Origin: Sweltsa coloradensis
Lineage: Eukaryota > Arthropoda > Insecta > Plecoptera > Chloroperlidae
Reading direction: 5' to 3'
DNA: 64,000 bases
Assembly (NCBI GenBank): GCA_024449915.1
Contig: JAMZAV010001041.1
Coordinates: forward strand, 1,456,972-1,520,971
The notes under the pieces were generated by a model that was not told the DNA's origin, ran no database searches, and saw only the letters and a program-made list of their open reading frames with translations. Shown here in pieces: positions 1 through 11,195 of this stretch. Positions within the stretch are counted from its first letter, which is position 1. Every line of letters starts with the position of its first letter. The translations under genes and the position numbers were made by a program.

Positions 1-173
1 ACGTCAAGTTACATCTGTCTAGTGCCACATTGAAAGAGACTCACTACAACCAGCTGAGGTTTCAGTTGCTACCCGACTCGTTCAAACTGGCTCATGTATT
101 TAGAATAATGGAATCTGCACGTACCCAAGAATTAATACAGGATTATTCTATGTCTCAAACAACACTAGAAGAG
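1..173 (+). CDS. ABCA-subfamily ABC transporter, penultimate coding exon (partial)
   Basis: In frame 3 this reads as the region after the second nucleotide-binding domain of an ABCA-type full transporter, a membrane lipid exporter family. The peptide runs from VKLHLSSATLKE to the hallmark DYSMSQTTLEE, which matches the ABCA signature DYS-SQTTLE-VF. The exon ends after GAG at 173, followed by the donor gtatgt. The reading frame continues without a shift into the exon at 2939, where VFLRFANQQ completes the signature. The 5' part of the gene lies outside the window. The subfamily member (A1, A3 or other) cannot be decided from about 80 residues. What is seen is the motif and the clean splice; lipid transport is family knowledge. 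Confidence 0.85.
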
Positions 174-395
174 GTATGTGATAATTAATAAAATTGATTA
201 ATTTAATAAGTTCAGGCTGATCAACGGCATTAGGCCTATTAATAATTAAAATTACAAGGTTTTAAGCATAGACCCACTTTGAGGACATAGTTATTGATTT
301 ATGTCAATTGTCGTAAAAATCTTCCCCAACTGGGGATCGAACTCATTCAATGATATAATATATATATTGATTCATAGCAGTTGTCAAAAAAGTTT

Positions 396-467
396 GCCCC
401 AACTGGGGTTCGAACTCAGAACCTCCGGCTTAACGTGCTATAGCTTTACCAATTAAGCTACCGGGAC
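396..467 (-). repeat. tRNA-Asn-like sequence, left arm copy
   Basis: On the minus strand this folds as a tRNA: a 7-bp acceptor stem (GTCCCGG with TTGGGGC, wobbles included), an A box TAGCTTAATTGG, an anticodon loop ACGTTAA giving GTT (Asn), and a B box GTTCGAACCCC. No 3' CCA or Pol III T-run directly follows, and the sequence is embedded in an inverted repeat. It is therefore called tRNA-derived repeat rather than a working tRNA gene. Confidence 0.6.
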
Positions 468-676
468 CACAGAACAAACCTTTACGAAACTGCTATTTGT
501 TGTGACTGTTGACTTTCATGACATAAATCCAACAGAAGACTGCAATGTAGCTGTCAAATCTGAAAGATCGCATGGATAAATTCAATCACGTCTCATCTCC
601 CATGAGTTGGGTAGTATGAATATTAGGTTTTTAAGCATAAGCCCGCTTTAAGGACATAGTTATTGATTCATAGCAG

Positions 677-741
677 TTGCTTAATTGGTAAAGCTATGGC
701 ACGTTAAGCCGGAGGTTCTGGGTTCGAACCCCAGTCGGGGC
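677..741 (+). repeat. tRNA-Asn-like sequence lacking the 5' acceptor strand (palindrome loop)
   Basis: It has the same A box, GTT anticodon loop and B box as the copy at 966-1037, but the first acceptor strand is replaced by arm sequence (atagcagttg). It forms the spacer of the palindrome. The missing acceptor makes a functional tRNA implausible. Confidence 0.6.
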
Positions 742-965
742 AAACTTTTTCGACAACTGCTATGAATCAATAACTATGTCCTTAAAGCGGGCTTATGCTT
801 AAAAACCTAATATTCATACTACCCAACTCATGGGAGATGAGACGTGATTGAATTTATCCATGCAATCTTTCAGATTTGACAGCTACATTGCAGTCTTCTG
901 TTGGATTTATGTCATGAAAGTCAACAGTCACAACAAATAGCAGTTTCGTACAGGTTTGTTCTGTG

Positions 966-1037
966 GTCCCGGTAGCTTAATTGGTAAAGCTATGGCACGT
1001 TAAGCCGGAGGTTCTGGGTTCGAACCCCAGTCGGGGC
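966..1037 (+). repeat. tRNA-Asn-like sequence, complete 72-nt copy
   Basis: The complete cloverleaf is visible. GTCCCGG pairs with TCGGGGC. The D arm contains TAGCTTAATTGGTAAAGC. The anticodon stem centres on GGC/GCC with loop ACGTTAA (GTT, Asn). The T arm is CTGGG-TTCGAAC-CCCAG. It is followed by aaacttttt, a possible Pol III terminator. It could be transcribed, but its repeat context makes a mobile-element role likelier than a housekeeping tRNA. Confidence 0.6.
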
Positions 1038-1224
1038 AAACTTTTTCGACAACTGCTATGAATCAATAACTATGTCCTTAAAGCGGGCTTATGCTTAAAA
1101 ACCTAATATTCATATATGTATATATATATATATATATATGAATATTAGGTTTTTAAGCATAAGTCCGCTATATATATATATATATATATGTTCAATTAGT
1201 TTGGAAAAGGCCAAATGGCTAGTT

Positions 1225-1680
1225 TAGTTTAGATTGGAGAAGGGTTGACAGGTTGGGAAAGCATAGAGAACATAAAGCCCAGCCTGAAGGGCTGGGGGCG
1301 ACAAAACTTTTCACCTGCTGATGACAACAGTAGCTAATTTAAAGTTGTTACCTTAATCCACGACGCCCCAGTATGAATGGTGTGTGAAGTAACCTTGCTG
1401 ATGATGACAACATTCTTGCAGAATTTACTTCTTGCGTGGCCCTACCACAGGTTTGGTTATGTGTTGTGAGTTTTGGTTGCATGTAGTTAGCTGATTTTTA
1501 GTGGCCACCATCCGCCTGAAGAGTCCCAGAAGGACGAAACGCGTCGTGGATTAAGGTAACAACTTTAAATTAGCTACTGTTGTCATCAGCAGGTGAAAAG
1601 TTTTGTCGCCCCCAGCCCTTCAGGCTGGGCTTTATGTTCTCTATGCTTTCCCAACCTGTCAACCCTTCTCCAATCTAAAC
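1225..1680 (+). mobile_element. Hammerhead-ribozyme-bearing fold-back retroelement, copy 1
   Basis: The left arm (1225-1357) is the reverse complement of the right arm (about 1542-1680). The unique middle contains a block beginning ccccagtatgaatgg that recurs at 25140 and, diverged and inverted, near 22490. The right side holds a hammerhead motif at 1510-1551. Each arm has a hairpin of CCCAGCC with GGCTGGG. The inverted left arm starts only a few bases from the predicted ribozyme cleavage site. No ORF of transposon type is visible, so it is non-autonomous, similar in plan to Penelope pLTRs or retrozymes. Confidence 0.7.
1510..1551 (+). ncRNA. Type I hammerhead ribozyme motif
   Basis: Elements in order: helix I strand ATCCGC, core CTGAAGA (CUGANGA), helix II GTCC-cagaa-GGAC, core GAAA, a very short helix III within ACGCGT, then C1545 as the cleavage nucleotide, and helix I return strand GTGGAT (one G-U pair). 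All conserved core positions are present. A minimal helix III is characteristic of hammerheads described in Penelope-like elements, which are thought to work best as dimers. Self-cleavage is inferred, not shown. Confidence 0.75.
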
Positions 1681-1702
1681 TGTATATATATATATATATA
1701 TG

Positions 1703-1706
1703 TATC

Positions 1707-1786
<80 letters not shown>

Positions 1787-1790
1787 TTTT
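1703..1790 (+). repeat. (AAT)n microsatellite with T tract
   Basis: About 25 AAT/ATA units with one AAAAT interruption are followed by a run of T. The start abuts the end of the ribozyme element and an (AT)n stretch at 1682-1702. Confidence 0.95.
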
Positions 1791-2118
1791 TTTTTTTCAA
1801 TTTATTTATAACATCATGTACAAAATGGAATAAGCTTCTTTCCACAAAGCCTTATGAAAAGGCTTGTCTGTGGTTTAAATAAATACAAAAATACATGAAA
1901 TATCTGCGATAAGTGTGAGTTATTACAATAACAATACATAAAAACTTACTAGGAACTCCATAAATGATTAAATTAAATAATAAGGAACAAGAAAATAACA
2001 AACGTCAAGAATGAACAATACAATAATACTCAATTTAACTGAACTCAAGCAATTATAAAATGTTGCGCCATGATAGGGGTAGTGGTCAGCAACTGTCGTC
2101 TTCTATGCGCATAGTTTC

Positions 2119-2170
<52 letters not shown>
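2119..2170 (+). repeat. (AAT)n microsatellite
   Basis: This is a clean run of about 17 AAT units in the ABCA intron. The rest of 1791-2938 shows no coding or repeat signal that I recognise. Confidence 0.95.
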
Positions 2171-2172
<2 letters not shown>

Positions 2173-2938
2173 GGAAATCAACACAAATTTCTGCCACAGC
2201 GTCCTGAACTAATCTGCTGGTAGCTTGCTAATGTTTGAATTCTTCATATGGCGATCCATGTTTCAAGGTTGCGCATACGAATATATATAATATATATATA
2301 TTTATAAATAAAATATATGATCATGTTTAATTGAGAGTTAAATGAAATGCCCTATCGTTTAAACTTAAAACACAATAATCATCACCAAAGAAGAGTGACA
2401 CAACTGGATCTCTTGTCTATCAATGACTGGCGTTTTTCTAGTCTTATTGCCAACAGTTAATGAAATTACATATTACTATTATCATTAGTTTTTTGCTTAT
2501 TCGACCATGGAGGTGCTATGTAGATCTAGTGTACATTCCAGAGCACGTTAGTTAGTTAGTTTGTTTAACTACATAGTAATTAAGATTTATTAATGCATAC
2601 TTAATTAATTATTAAATGAACTATTACACATAACGAAAACCATCTCTAGGTCGTTGACTACACCATTCCACTTAGGCCTAAATCAGTACACAAGATTGAG
2701 ATTATAACTATTTGATATCCCATAAGTCGGCAAAATATTAGCAATAAAAACATAACGGGGTGTTTGGAGGGTGTACACTAGTGCCAGAGGTTGATTATGG
2801 TGAATGGCATGGCAACAATCGAAACTGTGCACATGAACAGGAAGGGGAAGCTAGCAGAAATATTTAGGAGGCAGTGGATAGAAATAATTATTATGTTTTA
2901 ATGTAGGTAGGTAGTCATTAATCTATTTTTCTTTCTAG

Positions 2939-3016
2939 GTCTTTTTAAGATTTGCAAACCAACAAAATGCTGAAGAAGTCGATCATCCATTATCCAATCC
3001 ACACCTAAATGTGTAA
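2939..3016 (+). CDS. ABCA-subfamily ABC transporter, last coding exon
   Basis: The acceptor ttctttctag precedes GTC TTT TTA, giving VFLRFANQQNAEEVDHPL and a TAA stop at 3014-3016. It joins the exon ending at 173 in phase 0 and completes the ABCA motif SQTTLEEVFLRFA. The protein ends about 18 residues after this motif, so the C-terminal tail is short. A candidate polyadenylation signal AATAAA lies at 3494-3499. The intron between the two exons (2.77 kb) is filled with the tRNA-like palindrome, the ribozyme element and AAT repeats described below. Confidence 0.85.
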   Translation, partial: VFLRFANQQNAEEVDHPLSNPHLNV

Positions 3017-5575
3017 TGGCTGTGGTTATCTTGTAAGAATTAAGATCTCACAAAGTGAATTATAATTTCACTTATATAACTTGGAAGAAAGTACTGTCAA
3101 CTTGGTTTGACAGAACAGTACGGGTAATAAAAGAGTGGGAGTTGTGCAGGTCTGTCTACAACGGCCTCATCTTTAACCAATTGGTGCATGTATGTCAGTA
3201 TTTAAAAGGAAAACGTTCAGTATTCTGTGTTATATTTAGGCACTTGACATTAGTAGTATTATCACACGTTTACTTACCAATATGGATATCATATGTAGTA
3301 GGGATGGCAATGAGTACTCAGATTACCGGAATTTGTTTTTAAGATTCAGCTCTTCTTTCGGCTCCGTTTTATACTTACAAACCAGTTGGCTAATTCTAGG
3401 TGTCGTTATTTTAATCAAGCGGTAAATTTTTGTTGAGCCTGTGCACAGTAGTAAATTTTTTACTCTGTTTTTTATCCAATTAAAACATTATTGAATAAAA
3501 ACTAGGCCTATGTGTATACTAATGTCATTCTAACTTTACGTGGATCCAGATTACTTCAAGGCAATTTTTACGTTTGGGTATAGGTCTACATAATGATTGA
3601 GCTGAGGTGGTCTAAGAATAATTTGTTGATATGATGTGATTACTGCAGGATATTATAAATTGAATAGCAGACCCCCCTACTTCATCAAATGAAGATAGGA
3701 GATCCGAATTTGGGTAGCCCAAATCTCACAATAGATGGAACTGGTTTGGAATTCTACTACATTCTTAATGTCATCCCTAGTATGTAGTGTACGGTATGTA
3801 TTTGTTTTTTATTTGGGTAACAGTATTATATTGTATAATTATATTATATTATTAAGACAATGTATTAATCTCTCTTTAGTTTGTCAGTTAATGATCAACT
3901 TTTGGTTGAGGAAACTGTCTAGCTAGTCAATTATGGGATAAATTATTACATAAATGGGGTTTAAGGAATGCATACTAGTGGATTGCAGTACGTACTGGCA
4001 TGTGTACACACTATTTATACCATATTAAAAATCTAAAACATACTATTTATTGATGATTAGTATTAATGATACTGGACTGCTTGTGGCAAATTATAATAAT
4101 CCAGTCTGACTGTTCTTGGTATGCACAATTTGCCATCCATAGTTTGACAATATTCTAAAGAGAAATGCCCCTGGGGGGTTAGGCTACCAGTAGTACTGCT
4201 AGAAATTTAAGGTTTTCAACTTAAATGTTGTATGATTGAACTATATTCTAGAACCAGTAGCACAATCGTCTGCAATATATTTTATGATTGTTAACACTGT
4301 GTTGGGAGGTAGAGGAAGATGTCAGTCTGTGATTTAGATTATAATAGTCGGGATACAGTGCAGTAACAATTAACTGTGGTGCCTGACATAGGGTTTGAAA
4401 ACTATGACATTACTTGTTCAAATAATATTTATATATTAATATTTTTTGTGTTCTGTTCCATATAATAATTAATTAGTGATATACCTTCTAGTATTCATTG
4501 ATTCTCAGCGGACTGATACAAATGAAATGATTAAAATGGGGTTTTGTTGTGCCTACTTATTGTACACACCTATATACTAGGAGGCCCCTACTTAGAAGCA
4601 AATGAATTGAGGAGTAGGCTTACTTGAAACTAGTGCCCAAGCTGCACACTTTTATGTTCTAAATCAAATTAAATAATGTCATTAACAGTTGACTATAAGG
4701 CTAAGATTACATTGCTGTGATGTTAATGTTATGATAATCAAAAAATTAGAAATAATAGCAGTAAAAGAATGTTTGTTAAATGTTTCATTAAGTCCATATG
4801 CTCCCTGGTGAATCCAAATTTACATGTAATTCAGCATGCAAATGTGTTACGTATACCGTACCACATCAAAAACCGCAAACAATTTTGTTTGAATGTATGA
4901 CATCTGACAATCCCTTAATGATAATAGCTATGCAGACCTACACAGTGTGATTTAGATAATTTTCATTAGATTGTTTAATCATAGTTATCCAATAAATTAA
5001 TGTTGCTGGTTGTTTTCTTCAGTGACTATTAACTTTGTACGTCATGGGCTGCTTTTTTGCGTTTAGGTGGATTTAGTTTCCCCTGTTTGGGCCCGGGTAA
5101 GATTTGGCCCAGGGCATTCCTCTGCCAATCGCACAAGTCGAGAAAAGAAATCACCTTGTGAACATCAGCTGGTGAGTTTAGGAGAGTATTTCATTATCCA
5201 TAACTAGTGACGAGCTCTGCGACAACCTTACGACTAGTGATGCATCTGCGTAACCTAACGGTTGAGGCGCCCTGAAACCAAATAAACTGCAAACTATTTT
5301 CTGTGTAAGTCGAGACAGTATCTATGCTAGAGACAATCACTGGCCGTTTCCCTGAGCCTAGTCACAGGCCTGTGACACAGGTTTATTCAATGATTATAAG
5401 AGGCACCTCAACCGTAAGGCCATTATGCACCACTCTAGCCTAGAGGATGATGGAACGATAGGAGAACTTCCTATGACCTGGTCACCTTCACTTCATCCTC
5501 TAGGGTAGAGCATTATTGCCTTACAGTTGACTCATCCTTCCACCAACCAAACCCAAAACACCATCAGTTAAACTT
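3017..5575. other. 3' flank of ABCA gene; no gene recognised
   Basis: This is AT-rich sequence with only short ORFs lacking recognisable domains. It contains the candidate AATAAA at 3494-3499. Around 5225-5560 it is more GC-rich and partly palindromic (for example cctagaggatgatgg against catcctctagg), but I identify no family. Confidence 0.6.
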
Positions 5576-8099
5576 ACTAGGAAGCTTCGCAAACGCTTTT
5601 TCAGGCGCGTTGCTGGATGAGTGTAATTTTTTTTAAACAAAAAAAGTGTAAAATTGCGATTTTCATGAGAAATAATTTTTCGATGTAGCTCAAATTTCAT
5701 ACAAATATATTAATTCATAAAAATTAAGGTTCTGTGAAGGTCTGTGAAAAAATCATTACAATCAGATAAAGCATGTAGGTGTTACAAGTCGAAGAAATTT
5801 TAAAAATAAAAAAAGTCGTAAAATTGAGATTATCATGAGAAACAATTTTTCGATTGCGCTCAAATTTCACACGAATATATTAATTCATAAAATTAAGGTT
5901 CTATGAAAAAATTATTACAATCGGATAAAGCATGAAGGTGTTATAAGCCGAAGAATTATTTTTTAAATAAAAACAAATCGTAAAATTGCGATTTTCATGA
6001 GAAATAATTTTTCGATTGGTGCTCAAAACGTGGCAGTTTCTAATTTCAGAGATTTTGAAGGCCTCCAAAAAATTTCATCGCACTTGGAGTATCGGTTTTA
6101 TAGCCGGAATCGGTTTAACAGATACACAAAAATACAAACAGAAAAAAGGGGAAAAAAACATTCCGGATTTTTTTCTCCAGTGTAGTTAAATGGAATCTTC
6201 GCTTCGCTCCCCCTACGCTCATCCAATCAACTCAAATTTAATTGTTTCCGGGTAATAAACACATGGCTTGCTCACTCGTCTAACAACGACTTTGGCGTTT
6301 TCCTAGTGTTTACATTATTTTCTGACACAAGTTACACCCTCTACCAATCAAAGTTGAAGTCAATAAATTTTTGGATGAGCGTAGCGAAGATTCCATTCTA
6401 CTACACTGGAGAAAAAAATCCGGAATGTTTTTTTTTTTTTTTCTTTTTTGTATTTTTGTCTGTTTGTCCACACTTTCCCCGGCTAACCGATACTCCGATT
6501 GGGGATGAAAATTTTATGGAGGCCTTCGAAATCTCTTAGAACTGCCACATTTTTGAGCAAAATCGGAAAAAAATTTTCTCATGAAAATCGCAATTTTACG
6601 ATTTTTTTTGATTTTTAAAAAATTTCTTCGACTTATAACACCTACATGCTTTATCCGATTTTAATGATTTTTGCACAGAACCTTTTTATTAATAAATTAA
6701 GATATTCTTGTGAAATTTGAGCGCAATTGAAAAATATTTATCATAAAAATCAAAATTTTACGGGTTTTTTCTTTTTTTAAACAATTTTTTGACTGATAAC
6801 ACTTACATTTTTGAGTATAAAACCATCCTTAGCTAGAGACGTCACGCCCATGTTAAATATTGTACCATACATTTCCCTCACACACATCAAGTTCATTTCA
6901 ACGCTACTACGAGCGCTTCTCGAGTTTCGCTACCTCGCGGCTACACATGAAGTTCATACGAGCGTCCATAGAGGTCGCCCCTCTAAATTCAACGACGTGC
7001 CCCCCACCTGTCGGTCCAGATCGTAACTACGTAGATGCGCCCGGCCGGAAGTGTATCAACTCCACAAACTAACTCGAACATTATTACGCGCCTATTTGTA
7101 ATACATTTGAGCAAATAAATTTCGTTGGTCCATTATAGAATGATTGAAGATATTACAAAGCAGGCTTTCGAAATAGTCATCAATGGAAATCATTACAATA
7201 CTGTAGACGTAAGGGTATTTATTACAGTAATTTTTATAGTTGTTAAATTTGAAGAATTCATTACGCTCATTCCATTCATAAATGTTTTGTTTACAAGTAA
7301 TAAACATGTTTTTTAGGGCGTGGAAATGTTTTACTTTAGCAACAAATAAAATACATACATGCCTAAAACCAAATTGTATTTCTAGTTTTCTACTATGCTG
7401 CTTCTAAGTGGGATAGACGAAAAATAAATAAATTTTAGATATCTACAACAAATGCGCCGATATTATATTTGGATGAGCGTAGCGAGCAAAGCGAATATTC
7501 CATTTCACTACACTGGAGAAAAAATTCCGAATGTTTTTTTTTTCTTTTTTTTTTTTTTCTGTTTAATTGTGTGTCTGTTAACACGATTCCGGCTAAACCG
7601 ATACTCCAATTGCGATGGAATTTTCTAGAGACCTTCAAAATCTCTGAACTGCCACGTTTTTGAGCGCAATCAAAAAATTATTTCTCATGAAAATCGCAAT
7701 TTTACGATTTTGTTCGATTTTAAAAAATTCCTTCGACTTAAAACACCTACGTGCATTATCCGATTGTAATGATTTTTTCACAGAACCTTTATTTTATGAA
7801 TAAATATATTCGTGTAGAATTTGAGCGTAATCAAAAAATTATTTATCATGAAAATCGCAGTTTTCCGATTTTTTCCGATTTTTTTTTATTCTTTGACTTA
7901 TAACACCTACATGTTTTATCCGATTGTGATGAATTTTTCACAGAACCTTAATTTTATGAATTGATATATTCGTGTAAAATTTTGAGCGTAATCAAAAAAT
8001 TCTTTCTCATGAAATCGCAATTTTACGTTTTTTTCGTTTTAAAAAAACATACGCTCATCCAACAACGCGCCTGAAAAATCGTTTGCGAAGCTTCCTAGT
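5576..8099. mobile_element. Fold-back element, family A (nested)
   Basis: The ends are inverted: ACTAGGAAGCTTCGCAAA at 5576 and its reverse complement ending at 8099, followed inward by caggcgcgttg-tggatgag. The interior is made of recurring modules. One is a unit of roughly 150-175 bp containing cgattttcatgag and gtaggtgttataag. The other is a module of about 220 bp running from ggatgagcgtagcg through a T-tract to cgatactccgattg. Both occur in both orientations. At 6237-6306 it contains one end of a second fold-back family (gttagacgagtgagc reversed). No transposase is present. The short ORFs inside (for example 5997-6185, 7435-7638) are translations of the modules. No convincing target-site duplication is seen. 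Confidence 0.75.
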
Positions 8100-9785
8100 T
8101 TTATCCAAAACGCCGAAAAAAATAGTATGCAAGCTTGGCTGCACCAATGGCTGCACAGTGCGGGCAAAGATTGTACCCCTTTGTAATCATGTTTTTTAAC
8201 GGGATGGATAGACGTTAAATAAATAAATAACAATAAATAAGTAAAAAAATAAATTTAAGTCGTGCCTGTGTGTAAGTTTATCTGGAAGCTGCTCCACATA
8301 CCAGGATAATCAAAATATAAATATAATAAGAATCATAGACATCGTTGCTTGTCGTTGTAACTTGTTAGCAAATGCATTACTTTATGCTTTAATTTTTTTT
8401 TTAGGATTCCTCTAATGCAATGTTACCTGTTCATCAAATTATCATTAATTATATTGTTTATAATATGCACACGAAACGAACAACACGCAGCAAACAAATA
8501 AACGGGGTAATTAAGCTATTGTATTACATCGGTGTTCAGGATAATGTACGCGCACAGTGTATTTGAGATTTTTACGGACGAACGGACGGAGATATTTTTT
8601 ACAGACTATAGCCTATATCAACATTAAAATGTACAATACAAATACCTCGTTTGGGTATTTTCTTCTCGTTGTTGCTTCGAAGCAATCAAGGACATCTTTC
8701 ATATTTTAACATATTACTATTATGCAAAGATTTCAAGTCTACAATCCATAATTCTAGGAATCAAATTGTGCAACAATGAAACATCGTTTTTTTAGATTTG
8801 ATAATGAAAATTACAATTACAGCTCAATCTGTTTGGTCGTTCGGCCGTATGGGACTGAACAGAAGAGATATTCTTAAAAAACAGACAAATTAATCACGGG
8901 AAGATGAGGATTGTTCCATTTTGTGCTGTGAGCGTTAAAGTGACTGTTGTGCAATGTGCATGTCGAGCCCGTATTCTCAGAAACCATTAAATTGGAAAAA
9001 CAAAATTCCCGATGTTAAATCTACCTCTTGTGCACTCTCCCTCTGTGAAGAAGGGAATGAATTCCTTTTACCTGCGGACCAATTAATACATGCATTGTCT
9101 AGTGTGTCACGGTTCTTGCAGCGTAGAGTGGTGGAAGGTCGGGGCGGGGGGGTGTTACGTCACTTGTTCAGGTCAACTCTAAGAATAGCTAGAGAAGTTA
9201 CTAGAATCGGAGTTGTAACTACCTGACACTGACATTAACTAAAACATAGTCACTGTTTTGCAAACTCATCGGAACAGTGAACACCTCTCTCACCTCTCTC
9301 GAAGAATTTGTGGGGTTTTCGGAAAATGATTTTCGTAATAAGAAAATTGCACCATCACAATCCCTATTCTTATGCTTTTATTCCCCGACAGGACGTATTA
9401 AAACTTTATCGAAGTAAAAACATCTTTCTTCCTAGCATCGGAGCATGTGCGTTATTTAGCGGGGAAATCCGGATTATTTGCGTTTTACAGTTCAACCAAC
9501 ATTGTTATAAATCACTCATCAATTTTAGCCACATTACTCGCATGATGATGCACATGGTGACATTTTAAAATTACTGTTCAATATTTTTATACGCCCACCG
9601 CCCACGGTACACGCGATAAAACGTCGACTTCATTCTGACAATCATAGCAATCGTGATCTATTTGCATCATTATTTATTTCCTATACTGGCATTCGTCATC
9701 GTGGTTCATTCGTTCGTTAGAAACAATTATAATATACAGACGGTAATTTTTATTGGTTCGAGTTACTGTTTGAGACATGTGTTGG
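8100..9785. other. Intergenic; no gene recognised
   Basis: It holds a tail-like motif of tttattta-type repeats near gatagacg at about 8205-8240 and two short ORFs (8954-9226 and 9308-9568, +). Neither ORF has a domain, a splice context or a composition that I can support as a gene. Confidence 0.5.
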
Positions 9786-9862
9786 TTTCAGATACGTCAA
9801 CCCGTGAATCAAACAATTAAAACGACCCATAAAGGACCTTGTCAAGCTGAAATGAGTAGTAT
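9786..9862 (+). repeat. Short dispersed repeat, copy 1
   Basis: This segment of about 70 bp shares the core caacccgtgaatcaaa, acgaccca and cttgtc with 10328-10396, and more loosely with 17635-17695. No coding content is present and the family is unknown. Confidence 0.6.
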
Positions 9863-10327
9863 TTTCTTATGAACGGTTTGATCCGTTATCAATCATTAAG
9901 ATAATATGCACAATGCACATTATCCAATTTTGGTTTACGACGAAATGTTCTCGCCCACGTTTCAACGATGTCAGGCAAACATGAATGAACATACCCGTTT
10001 TCTGTTGACTACATGCGCGTTTGTTTAAACAATTACCTTGGATTATAATGAGCAAATAATGTATTATCATAATAATATGCAAACATTACTAGTGAAGATT
10101 TTTGTAACAATGACGACAAAAACTTTTGCTTTGACATGCTTGTGGTATTATCAAATTGCTTGATATTCAATAAACTCTATAGTTGTCAACTAAGTGGCTA
10201 TAACAACTATTGTCTACAAGTACTTATACATCCCAGTACAGATAAATCAAAATTTCTTCATTATTAGAGCCCGGCGTTCTTACATCGGATTCGCTTTATC
10301 TTTTGAGATACGCATTGTATTCTTATA

Positions 10328-10396
10328 CATCAACCCGTGAATCAAAAGATTAAAGCGACCCACACAGGGTCTTGTCGATCTGAAAAAAATCACTGT
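10328..10396 (+). repeat. Short dispersed repeat, copy 2
   Basis: It aligns with 9786-9862 (catcaacccgtgaatcaaa, gcgacccaca, cttgtcgatctgaaa). The two copies lie about 540 bp apart in the same orientation. Confidence 0.6.
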
Positions 10397-10879
10397 ATTA
10401 ATACACGTTATACAATAGGCTGGGATGTGTGGTGAACGGATTGTGTGGTGTCTGGCAATGAGGCTAGCTTATTATGAAATATACCAATGCAATAAAACAA
10501 AACTAGAAAATAAAACAATTTAGAGGAGTCGCTGGAGGCTGGCGCGAGACAGTTACAGCGCTCAGCTTTCTGGTTTTCTTATTTTCAGGGTACGGTGAAC
10601 AGCATCGGTATAATATGTAACACGAACGTTAATAAAGAACCAAACTATGAGATCCAGTAAGCGAATTATTCGAATCATCCATCGGTTTTGAATACAAAAT
10701 TTTGTGATATCTCGGTAGTTTACTCTATTTTGGTATGTCGGGAATTCTTATAGTATACAGATTTTTTATCGCAAATTTTCATACTAAATAACAATGTTAA
10801 AATCAACGTGAACATTCTAGTAAATTTAGATATATATATTATATATATATAACAATGTACAAAACAGACCAAAAATTAG

Positions 10880-10988
10880 ACAGTTTTAAATTGGTGGCCG
10901 CATAGCTCAGTTGGTAAGAGCATAGCCCGGTAAGCTAAGGTCCCGGGTTCAAACCCCGGTGTAGTCACTTTTTTAATTTCTGTCTAAA
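10880..10988 (+). repeat. tRNA-Thr-like short inverted-repeat element, copy 1
   Basis: The 71-nt tRNA-like body at 10896-10966 has A box TAGCTCAGTTGG, anticodon loop CCGGTAA (GGT, Thr) and B box GGTTCAAACCC. It is bounded by ttagacag on the left and its inverse ctgtctaa on the right. Position 33 is C instead of the universal T, and one acceptor pair mismatches. It is therefore a tRNA-derived repeat rather than a functional tRNA gene. Identical-type copies lie at 24200-24270 and 24487-24557. Confidence 0.7.
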
Positions 10989-11103
10989 GTACTAATATAT
11001 ATATTATATGATATGCCTAAACAGTTTGATGGGAATTTCCTGAATGGAGATTTATGTTTTGGTTGTTCCATTTGATTCACGTTCTGAACTTATCTCTTGC
11101 AAT

Positions 11104-11195
11104 GTTTATTTATTTTATTTATTTGTTTGTTTAGCGTCTATCCTATTCAGCAAAAAAACTGATTTACAAAGGAGGACAATATTGATTTTTAAATG
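11104..11195 (+). repeat. Short LINE/SINE tail-like repeat
   Basis: The sequence tttatttatttgtttag, gcgtctatcctatt, a run of A and cacaaaggaggacaa-like words recurs at 55888-55955 inside a hAT-type element. Fragments occur near 7411 and 8205. It is probably a retroposon 3' tail; no coding part is attached. Confidence 0.5.

Larger units (their letters stand above)
237..1115. repeat. Large palindrome / fold-back element with tRNA-Asn-like units
   Basis: The block at about 366-675 is repeated as its reverse complement at about 753-1063 with few differences. The loop between the arms is itself a tRNA-like sequence (677-741). Each arm carries one further tRNA-like copy, and its outer part is an inverted-repeat module of about 65-75 bp containing gaatcaataactatgtcc. 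A more diverged copy of that module sits at 237-300, and a stub at 1136-1170. The arrangement fits nested or tail-to-tail insertion of a MITE-like unit with tRNA-like body and long inverted ends. It lies in an intron of the ABCA gene. Confidence 0.8.

Noticed and set aside
396..1037. Functional tRNA-Asn genes
   Set aside because: The cloverleaf is plausible, but all copies lie within inverted repeats and one lacks its acceptor strand, so a mobile-element origin is more likely.
1593..1882. Overlapping ORFs across the ribozyme element and AAT repeat
   Set aside because: The peptides are translations of a repeat end and poly-Ile/Asn microsatellite, with no domain.
8954..9226. 90-codon ORF with Cys-rich and Gly-rich parts
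   Set aside because: No recognised domain, splice or start context; kept only as a note in the intergenic entry.
10896..10966. Functional tRNA-Thr gene
   Set aside because: C at position 33, an acceptor mismatch, and repeated copies within ttagacag inverted ends.
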